Positions 56,580-64,000 of a stretch of 64,000 nucleotides of DNA are shown here, one piece after another (the first letter of the stretch is position 1; each line of letters opens with the position of its first letter). The stretch comes from Acanthosepion esculentum (taxonomy: Eukaryota; Mollusca; Cephalopoda; Sepiida; Sepiidae): positions 56,782,287 to 56,846,286 of the forward strand of contig OZ038487.1 in NCBI GenBank assembly GCA_964036315.1, read 5' to 3'. Below the pieces are notes generated by a model. The model was not told the DNA's origin. It worked only from the letters and a program-made list of their open reading frames with translations, and ran no database searches. The position numbers were made by a program, and so were the translations under genes.

Positions 56580-57025
56580 ACTTGTTAGCATTGGGTAATG
56601 GTTAGAAAACCTATTCTGGGTTAATATTACTACTGAATATTGGGTTCAATCCTTACTGGGCAACCCATACAAAATTTGATAAGAAATAACTTGGAAAGGA
56701 TTGGAATATCATAAAATCAACCAACTTAATTAAATAAGCACCTCAGCATGGGGTAATTTTGGGGTTATCATTGCTACTGAGTAGTATATTCAATCCTTAT
56801 AAGTTGACCCAGACAAAATTCAGCATTAAATAGCCCAACAAGGTTTGTCAGGTCATAAAATAAATGAACCAAACTAAATAAGTTCCTCGGCTTTGGGTAA
56901 ATTTGAAAGACTAGTCTGGTTGACGATTACTACTGAGTAGTAAGTTCAATCCTCACTGGGTGCCCCATACCAAAATTCAATATTAAATGACCCAACAAGT
57001 ATTCCATTCTGCAAAATCAACTATC
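56580..57025 (+). repeat. Trimeric tandem repeat of a tRNA-like unit, about 148 bp
   Basis: Three units (starts about 56590, 56742 and 56886) share 'ggtaat..', 'ttactactgagta', 'ttcaatcctcactggg', 'caaaattcaatattaaatgacccaac' and 'aaaatcaacca..aaataagcacct'. Each has a box B-like GTTCAATCCT preceded at tRNA-like distance by GGTTA-type sequence. The 'aatattaaatgaccca' end also resembles the starts of the arms at 58543 and 58980. Confidence 0.75.
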
Positions 57026-57059
57026 TTCACCTAACCATGTTTTTTTTTTTTATCAGTTA

Positions 57060-57420
57060 ATGCATATTCTTTATTCCTGATAAAATTCTCAGTCTTTTCT
57101 CTTTCCTCACTATTTTCCTCCCTCTTTTACCTTCACTCTCTCTTGCTCTCTCCTTATCTCTTTACCATTACTCTTAATCTTATCTAAACTTCTTTTTTCT
57201 TTTCCCCAACCACTCTTCGTTCTATTTTTTGCACTTTCTATATCCTGTTCATTCTCCTTTTCTGACCATCTACCGAACTCTCTTCAAAGGCACTTACTCT
57301 TTCTAATAAATTTCACATCATTCTTCCTACTTTTGAATCTATTCTTGGCAATCTTTCTTCTCCTCCTCCTCCTCTCTGTCCATACTCTCCTCTTTTCCTT
57401 GCATCCACTTTTTACGTATC
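57060..57420. repeat. Pyrimidine-rich tract
   Basis: C/T-rich plus strand (TCTCTTTCC-like), opposite in strand to most purine tracts of this window. No fixed unit. Confidence 0.6.
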
Positions 57421-57900
57421 TGCCTAGAGTTACATAAATGCTGCAAGCTAATGATGAGAATGCAATGTGTACTTCATTCAAAATGTTATTACTCGAACTC
57501 ACGGAAAATGGCCACAAGGGAGAATGGCACAAATAAAATTCTTCAAGAGTTGCATGTGGGCAGGGAAAAGGAGAGAGATGCAAAAATAATTCTTTGTTCA
57601 TGTGGTTGGAGACCCTGTGAGTAAAAAAAAAAAAAAAATTAGTTCAGAAAATCTTTTCTGAAAACATTGGATCAAATAAATAGACTGAACATGTATCACA
57701 AGATCCACGCATCCAAAGAAGCCCCACCCATCAAAAAAAACGCTAAACAAAATCTAGTTTGAGGTAAAATTGAAATGATACTTCAGCTGAAAGAAAAGGC
57801 CCAACAGAAATATATCAAATAAGAATATCAACTGCATGTTACAGGAAGAATCAACTTGAATTATTAGATCAGATTTTAACAGATAAATGAGCTGACAAAA
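57421..57900. other. Unassigned sequence
   Basis: Nothing recognised. Confidence 0.45.
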
Positions 57901-57904
57901 ACAT

Positions 57905-58270
57905 AAAAGAACTGATATGTACTGTGTTCCTTCAAGACATTGGCAATCACAGCTCTGCACATCTTACTCTCCTTTGCAGCTCTTAGCAATGTTTGTCTTT
58001 ACTATCCTACCCTTTCCCGGTCCTGTCATCCATTGATACAAGTTTGTTATATTACTGTTTCCCTATCCCTCTTGCCTACTTTATGCTCTGAGTGTCAAAT
58101 TCTCCAATCATTATTTCCTCATGCTATGGCCAAGAAACGTCAACTATCTCTTTCTGATTCCAAGTATAACAGCCCTTTTCAGTGCTATTTTCTTTAAAAC
58201 TTCCTTAATGGTCACATGTTCTGTCCATGGTATTTTCAGTATTCTTCTGTACAACCGGTCCTGGGTATGA
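57905..58270 (-). pseudogene. LINE-B RT fragment, minus strand
   Basis: The minus-strand frame gives QDRLYRRILKIPWTEHVT then KEVLKKIALKRAVILGIRKR, matching the RRMLRISWTEHVSNEEVLxKM...LxxRIRKRQ block of LINE-B. Further down (58140-57905) the C-terminal part follows out of frame. Confidence 0.8.
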
Positions 58271-58536
58271 TGATAAACTATATCTGGCAGTAAAGCCAGT
58301 GATTGGGAAATTGGAGATTTTGAAGAGTGTGGAACCACCTCTTAATTGCTATTGTTTCCAGATGCACCCTGACCTGTGGTGGTAACACCTGTTAGGGTTC
58401 CAGTTATGGGCAAATAGTGACCCCCCACCTAAACAAAACACTAGGAAACTATAAAAATACATTTTATATATAAAAAAGGACCAACAATACATTTTTTATC
58501 TGGAGTTGAAGGCACACAATTGTGTTCAAATTATAT

Positions 58537-58979
58537 AGATTTCAGCATTAAATAACCCATAGAGGTTGATATACTGCTAAACAAAATCAATCAAGCCGCC
58601 ACCATGAAAGAACACTTTCCTGTAATATGCAACAATTTTTTGAAAATCAAACTATTCCAAAATACAACTTAAAAAATTACAACATAAAACATGCATATCA
58701 CTGCTTCTAGTAGTTATGACCACACAAACATGTATATTCACAAAAGCTGAGTTTCATCTACCATATATTCAATTGTGAAAGCAGAATAACATTTTTATTT
58801 CTTAAAGAAATCAAACTGTATTCAACAAAACTACAACACAAAACACATATCACCACCTCTAGTAATTATGTTCACATAAACATCTATATGCACACAAGCT
58901 GAGTATCATCTACCATGTATTCCATTGTGAAAGCAGAATAACATTTTTATTACTTCAAAGCTCCCAAGAAAATTAAATT
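58537..58979 (+). repeat. Left arm of a 443 bp inverted repeat
   Basis: Reverse complement of 59432-59873 with only a handful of substitutions noted by eye. Inside the arm two diverged units of about 165 bases lie in tandem, each with 'ctagta(g/a)ttatg', 'gctgagt..catctacca' and 'attgtgaaagcagaataacatttttatt'. Confidence 0.92.
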
Positions 58980-59431
58980 TTGGCATTAAGTGACCCATTA
59001 GGAGTTTATATGCTATTAAACAGATAAATTGTCTAAGAACTGCTACTTTGTGGGACAGGCTCCTGCATGGAAGCATCCCTGAACACAATCTTAGCCTGTT
59101 CATGATGCATTTGTCAACTCCCCCATAATCGTCCCTACTTCCTTCTCTTACATCCATACCACTCATCTCATCCTGTAAGGTTCTACCTTGAGTGACACTT
59201 GAGCATTGCATTTAATGAACATTAATATAAAAAATAAAAAGAAATAAAAAGAAAAAAAATCACTTCTTTTCACTCTGTGAGGATGTTGTTTAGCATTCAG
59301 TGCGCTATATAGCATTTCAGCATTGCTTGTTTTCTAATGAAATTCTCCTGTTAATACCTTAAAACAAAGTAATACAAAGAAATACTTTAAACAAAGTATA
59401 TTGGAATATTGAAAACTGCCTTAACAATGCT
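58980..59431 (+). mobile_element. Spacer of the palindrome with LINE-A and LINE-B ends
   Basis: 59036-59255 is the LINE-A 3' end on the plus strand ('gctactttgtgggacaggctcctgcatggaagc...gcatttaatgaacattaat', then an A-rich tail). 59265-59355 resembles a LINE-B scrap on the minus strand. 59398-59431 reads as a short LINE-B piece on the plus strand (GILKTALTML). Confidence 0.65.
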
Positions 59432-59873
59432 ATTTAATTTTCTTGGGAGCTTTAAATTAATAAAAATGTTATTCTGCTTTCACAATGGAATACATGGTAG
59501 ATGATACTCAGCTTGTGTGCATATAGATGTTTATGTGAACATAATTACTAGAGGTGGTGATATGTGTTTTGTGTTGTAGTTTTGTTGAATACAGTTTGAT
59601 TTCTTTAAGAAATAAAAATGTTATTCTGCTTTCACAATTGAATACATGGTAGATGAAACTCAGCTTTTGTGAATATAAATGTTTGTGTGGTCATAACTAC
59701 TAGAAGCAGTGATATGCATGTTTTATGTTGTAATTTTTTAAGTTGTATTTTGGAATAGTTTGATTTTCAAAAAATTGTTGCATATTACAGGAAAGTGTTC
59801 TTTCATGGTGGCGGCTTGATTGATTTTGTTTAGCAGTATATCAACCTCTATGGGTTACTTAATGCTGAAATCT
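59432..59873 (-). repeat. Right arm of the 443 bp inverted repeat
   Basis: See left arm. This arm is also bracketed by a direct repeat of about 26 bases ('gaaaactgcctt(a/c)acaatgctattta' at 59410-59435 and 59874-59899). Confidence 0.92.
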
Positions 59874-59920
59874 GAAAACTGCCTTCACAATGCTATTTAG
59901 CATTGTGAAGGCAGTTTTCA
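59873..59920. repeat. Perfect 23 bp hairpin with a 2-base loop
   Basis: TGAAAACTGCCTTCACAATG continuing to CTA at 59895, then TT, then the exact reverse complement to 59920. It marks the point where a LINE-B-derived sequence turns back on itself. Confidence 0.95.
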
Positions 59921-60130
59921 GTATTCCAATGTGCTTGCAAAATTTGGTGTCACATTTCCCATCATTTGTTAAAACACTTCCCAGACAAACTTCATCACTT
60001 GTTAACAACCATACATTCTGTTGTTTTACAATTGATGGTTTTATATTAATACACAAAATCAAACTCAAGAAATTTGATTTTAAGCATAAACCAGATGTAA
60101 ATGCTGGATCAAACTGAAGCATTACAAAGT
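59898..60130 (-). pseudogene. LINE-B scrap, minus strand
   Basis: The minus-strand frame contains CLGSVLTNDGKCDTKF and HIGILKTAFTMLN, matching the YLGSVLTEDGKCDTEI...IGIAKxAF block of LINE-B. It is embedded in a 131-codon frame that otherwise has no known domain; the extra length is probably chance. Confidence 0.7.
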
Positions 60131-60261
60131 TAGAATGCTGGATTATGTCAAAAAATATTCTACTAGGATTTGTCTCTAACTGCAAAAACCTAAAAATTTC
60201 TAAGAACATTGAAAGAAAAAGAAAAATTGCTGTTGAAACGTAATTGATTGCCATTTTGTTT

Positions 60262-60572
60262 TTTGTTTTTTTACAGCTTAACCCTTTGTGGGTTATTTAA
60301 AGCCAAATAATTTTTGAGATTGTAATAATAATAATATAATAATTTCTTTTTTTCTTTGACAAGTGAATATTACATTAACAATTTTTTGAGAATAACAATG
60401 ATTTTTTCTAGATACAAGTCCTGCTATTTAACCTGTAGTTGGGGGAGATGGATTCATACCTTTCCAACTGTATTTGCCCATAAGAAAATGTAACAAACCT
60501 AAGTGGAATTTGAATTTGGCTCTGTTTTTTTTTTATTCTGAGTTACTATCCATTACACCAGCCACACATCCT
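60262..60572 (-). mobile_element. SINE-B copy, minus strand, 5S head missing
   Basis: Plus-strand order: 'cccttTGTGGGTTATTTAAAGCC', 'ttgagattgtaataataa', then 'atttaacctgtagttgggggagatggattcatacctttcc' and a tRNA-like end near 60570 ('gagttactatccattacaccagccacacatcc'). Confidence 0.75.
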
Positions 60573-61205
60573 CTGTTGTATAATGTGGATGAGATTAAGG
60601 AGTATGTGAAGAAGCAGTGTGATTGCAAGTAGAAAGAATGTTGGAATTAGTATGTGAGGTTTAAAGAAAAGTACTTTGAAGGGGGCTAAGTGGTACTGGC
60701 CTAGGTAGGCTGTATTTTTGTTAATAGACTATACTTTCTGGATAGACCTATTCTGTAATCATACAATACTTCAGTATTTACTTTGGTAGATTATTAGTGA
60801 GCAACATAAAATGTGCGTTCTTTTGACTGACCTGCTTTTTGGTCAGGCTTTTATGAAAGGAAAATCTTCCGAGAATGGAAAACTATTTATTTTTAGAGAG
60901 AATAGAATTGCTACTTATTTACACATTAACTCTATCTTCCTTGAAAAATGGAGAATAAAGAAAAAAGGAGAAAAAAAAGAAAAAAAAAGAAGTTAAAAAT
61001 CGAGAAAAAAAAAAAAAAAAAAAAAAAGGAGAAAAATATTCAATGCAAACCCCAACTTTTTTTTTCTGTAACAATATCATCTCAACCTTTCCCTCAAAGA
61101 ATTTTTACTGTGGACACTCCTCTCTTTTTTTTTTTTTTTTAGCAACCTCTCAGTATTTCCGTTCAGCTCTTAGCAATGACACCTCTTGCCACTTGCTCAT
61201 TCAGT
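60573..61205. other. Unassigned sequence with A- and T-rich runs
   Basis: An A/G run at 60955-61035 and T runs at 61058 and 61127. Short Lys-rich frames follow composition. Confidence 0.55.
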
Positions 61206-61890
61206 TTCTAACTATTGCCTGAACCCACTCTGCCTCGCACTTTCATCATATTCTTTGAAATTTTCCATTTTATTTGTTCTTATATTTCCTTTTCTTCTTG
61301 TTTCATATTCTCCATATCTCCCGCTTTTCATCTGACCAAATATCTATTTCTAATGTGTTTGTGTATTGTCTTCCTTGTTTGTTTAATTCACTTCAACTTC
61401 TTTTTTCTTCTCACTCTCTCTCTTTTCAGCTCTTGCTTTCTTCCTCACATCTTTTTATATTTCTGCTAAAGAGATCTATGCACATGCTTATTAGTAGATA
61501 TATAAAGTTTGATGTTTTCATGCAATTATCACCATCTCATGCATAAGTGAGTATTTTTAGTCATGTGCATCATCACATGTGTATGCCGATATGAATGTTA
61601 TTTTTTTTCATTTTTCTAATATCTTTCTCATCACTTTATCATCTTTATACTATTTTTCTTATTTTCTTTCTTTTTTTTTTTTTAAAATCACAATTATTTC
61701 CTTCAGCTTTTTTTGTGCTTCTTTCTTTCTTTTCTTTATTCAAAACTTTCTCTCTTTCATAATCTGCTTCTTTCCGTCTTTCTACTTATTTCATATTCTC
61801 TCACCTTTTGCTTCCCATACCACTTTCACTCATCTTTCTTTCTTTTTCTCTTACCATTTTCTCACCCTTGTCTGTTCAGCTCTAATGACT
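61206..61890. repeat. Pyrimidine-rich tract
   Basis: C/T-rich plus strand without a fixed unit. The 84-134 codon Phe/Ser-rich plus-strand frames here mirror those on the minus strand at 25.9 kb and are compositional. Confidence 0.6.
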
Positions 61891-62695
61891 AGGCCACTTT
61901 GCTTTTCAAATATATGCGCAAACAGTTCAAGATGGCACCCACATCTCTTGAAAAAGTTGCAATCAAGAAATATTTGTTATTAGATGAGCTGAGGGCTAAC
62001 AGAATGATCCTCATCAAAAGGTATCAGAAGTTCCATTGGGCTGCGTTTCTATAGCCTTAAGTATTATTCACTGAAATAGAGTGTTGAGAAACAACAGCCA
62101 TACTCAAATCACAGACAATGGTCTGCTTATTTTTGCAAGATTTTTATTACACACGCTGAGGAACAGCATTAACCAAGGTTGAAATAAATAAAGGGCTGGG
62201 AGGGTTGTTCACACCCATCGTGGATCTTGCCAATGCCATCAAAGATTTTAGAAGTATGAAGAAGTTTTTATCTGAAAGTTTTAAATCTTTATCTGATAGA
62301 GGCTAACAATTTGGGGATGCAGATGTAAATTCTACAGCTTAATTCTATATCTGTACAAAGATATTTAGGATACAGCTAGCAGAATCTTCACTAAAATTAA
62401 CAGTAGTTTTGTAGATAAGGGTGGGGGTGATCATCATCTATACCTTTAAGAAGAGTCATTACCTTGTCCAACATTTCATGGACAGACAACTACACAGTTT
62501 TTACAAGCTTGGTTAAATACCAGTGAAAGTTCTTTGTTAAAAATTTTTTTTACATATTTTCAATCATTTTCTTTATTTCCTCAAACTCATTCAAGTTCTG
62601 CAGACTCCACTGAAGAGAATGGGGACCACAGTTCTTAACCTGTTTAGCATTGCTGCTGCAGTTTCTATAGCAAGTAGTAAGTTTTTAAAGGGATG
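61891..62695. other. Unassigned sequence
   Basis: Nothing recognised. Confidence 0.45.
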
Positions 62696-62699
62696 GAGA

Positions 62700-62935
62700 T
62701 ATTAGCCTCATACCCAACTGGTTTTGAATTGAGAGCTGTCTTTCTCCTACACTGGCTATCAACCACAGATAAAGAGCATTGCCTGAGCTATGTAACCCAT
62801 AGATGGAGGGAGAAGAAATGGATTTATGCCTTTCCCAAGAGTATTTGCATATAAGTTAATGCAATAAACTCAAATGGAATTCAAACTTGGCAATTTTGAG
62901 CTGCTATCCATTACTCCACGTACACATCCTAGTCC
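62700..62935 (-). mobile_element. SINE-B copy, minus strand, 5S head missing
   Basis: 'tgaattgagagctgtctttctcctacactggctatcaacc', 'cccatagatggagggagaagaaatggatttatgcctttcccaagagtatttgcatataag' and a tRNA-like end ('gagctgctatccattactccacgtacacatcc'). Confidence 0.75.
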
Positions 62936-62949
62936 TAATCTAGAAGATT

Positions 62950-63235
62950 AAAATATTGGTTAGTGAATTTGGTGATATGATTGTGGGTTCAAACCCGGGT
63001 CTGGGTAGTTCAGATATATATACTTAGTGGAAACAAGACAAACAATAACTGAACAATTAACTAAGACAAGATATCTCTTGATATAGACAGAATGAGAACG
63101 ATTTAGCCTTGCAGATTGAATAAAGGGATCAGTTTGAAGTTACTTGAAGGTTAACCAAATCAACACCCACTTTAAGAAGGTTGAAGAGCACAATAGCCAA
63201 AACATTGAGATAATAACAAAAAAGATGAGGATATT
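62950..63235 (+). mobile_element. SINE-A copy, plus strand
   Basis: tRNA-like head with a good box B (GGGTTCAAACCCGGG, about 62985-63000), then 'aataactgaacaattaac', 'ttgaataaagggatcagtttg', 'agaaggttgaagagcacaatagccaaaacattg' and 'gatgaggatattt'. The family hairpin is not paired in this copy. It abuts the LINE-A fragment on its right. Confidence 0.75.
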
Positions 63236-64000
63236 TATCAAACTAGTTAACACCAAGGCCCAAGTGACATCCTCCAAGTTTTGCTTTTGGGTTCAACCCT
63301 CTTTCGACTTTACATGAATAATCTACATCAGAGTATACTCTGATCATTTGTGAATATCTATACTGATGAGTGCACCTCCAAAACTCTTGATGACCAGAGC
63401 TTGGCAGTTGATCTCTCCTCTGACTTAGCTTTAACAGCTCAGTGGGGGAAAACTGACTGGTTACATTCAATGCCTCGAAAACCAAACAGGTGACATTCCA
63501 TCATCACCAAATTTTCACTTATCATAATGAATGGGTGTCCTCTCCGAGAGGCCCCATACCTTGAGTGCCATTGGGACTTAAGCTCAACCCAAACCACAAC
63601 TGGAATTTGTACATATGATGCTAAAGATGCTGGAAAAAAGGTTTGTTCCCTGTGCCATTCCAGTAAGTATGGGACTCCTCCAACTATCCTAACTTTACAA
63701 GACCCAGAGTACTGCTGCCATGTATGAGTAAGAACATCCCAGTCTTCACTTTCTAATCATGATAGAGTTCAAAAGTGTTTCCACGTCCTTGTGGGTGATG
63801 AATTATTTTCCACCCTGCACTCTCTCACAGACAAATTGTTGCAAAACTCTCACTGCCCTATCACTATTTCCATGGAAAGAGTTCAACCAAATTCCTTAGT
63901 TCTACCAGATCTAACCTTCATAGTTAAGATCTGCCATGCCATGTCCTTCGAGTGAGCTACTCTTATTCCCTTTGTATTCTATTAGGGAGATGCAAGTTCC
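63236..64000 (+). pseudogene. LINE-A RT fragment running off the window
   Basis: Forward frames give NIYTDE (the YxDD box degenerated to YTDE) near 63350, SLAVDLSSDLALTAQWGK, NASKTKQVTFHHHQ, MNGCPLREAPYLE, KDAGKKVCSLCHSSKYGTP and EYCCHV, followed by the GDELFS-like block near 63800. It is the most complete LINE-A copy here and covers the palm-to-C-terminal region, with frameshifts between blocks. Its 3' end lies beyond the window. Confidence 0.85.

Noticed and set aside
59859..60254. 131-codon minus-strand frame as a host gene
   Set aside because: It contains a LINE-B motif (CLGSVLTNDGKCDT) and starts in unrelated sequence; it crosses the foldback hairpin.
61215..61983. Overlapping 84-134 codon plus-strand frames
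   Set aside because: Pyrimidine-rich tract; Phe/Ser/Leu composition in two frames, no domain.

Overview
This 64 kb window looks like AT-rich, non-coding nuclear DNA of a metazoan, most likely a cephalopod mollusc such as an octopus. The basis is the mix of repeats: long TA/TG runs, tRNA-like and 5S-rRNA-like SINEs, two abundant decayed LINE families, Tc1/mariner remnants, a Ty3/gypsy relic, and a molluscan-type 'caagggagataac' motif. The species call is inference from repeat style and was not tested by a search. I found no convincing host protein-coding exon, no intact transposase or reverse transcriptase, no functional tRNA or rRNA gene, and no CRISPR array. Every long open frame is either a shadow of a purine-only minisatellite (no T on one strand means no stop codons in any frame) or a fragment of a dead mobile element. 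Family letters used below (LINE-A, SINE-B and so on) are my own labels.

Layout. 0.9-3.6 kb: LINE-A fragment, a head-to-head SINE-A pair forming a palindrome, a Tc1 fragment and an internally deleted mariner-type element. 4.56 kb: a hammerhead-ribozyme-like fold on the minus strand. 5.9-6.4 kb: small tandem repeats. 7.4-17.5 kb: SINE-B (5S rRNA + tRNA chimera) copies, LINE-B RT fragments, a mariner transposase relic split by a SINE, and a 172 bp pogo-like MITE. 17.5-24.5 kb: microsatellites, a mariner N-terminal relic and LINE fragments. 24.5-28.0 kb: a 3.4 kb purine-strand block with a 28-to-23 bp minisatellite and a 16 bp minisatellite. 28-45 kb: LINE and SINE fragments, a GGA/GAA minisatellite, a palindromic mariner MITE, and a LINE-A copy with a second mariner-type element nested in it. 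45-49 kb: a purine minisatellite enclosed by inverted arms, and an inverted repeat family (repeat E). 50.8-54.9 kb: a decayed Ty3/gypsy element whose RT domain is split by a piece of its own LTR. 56-60 kb: LINE-B, a trimeric tRNA-like tandem repeat, a large 440 bp-arm inverted repeat and a perfect 23 bp hairpin. 60-64 kb: SINE-B, a pyrimidine-rich tract, SINE-A, then LINE-A running off the window.

The region reads as a graveyard of nested insertions with repeated signs of inverted duplication and template switching: SINE-A palindrome with a LINE patch, IR-flanked minisatellite, repeat E inversion, the 58.5-59.9 kb palindrome, and the duplicated LTR segment. No pathway or operon is present. 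Coordinates of degenerate elements are estimates, good to about 10-30 bases unless a terminal repeat or junction is described.
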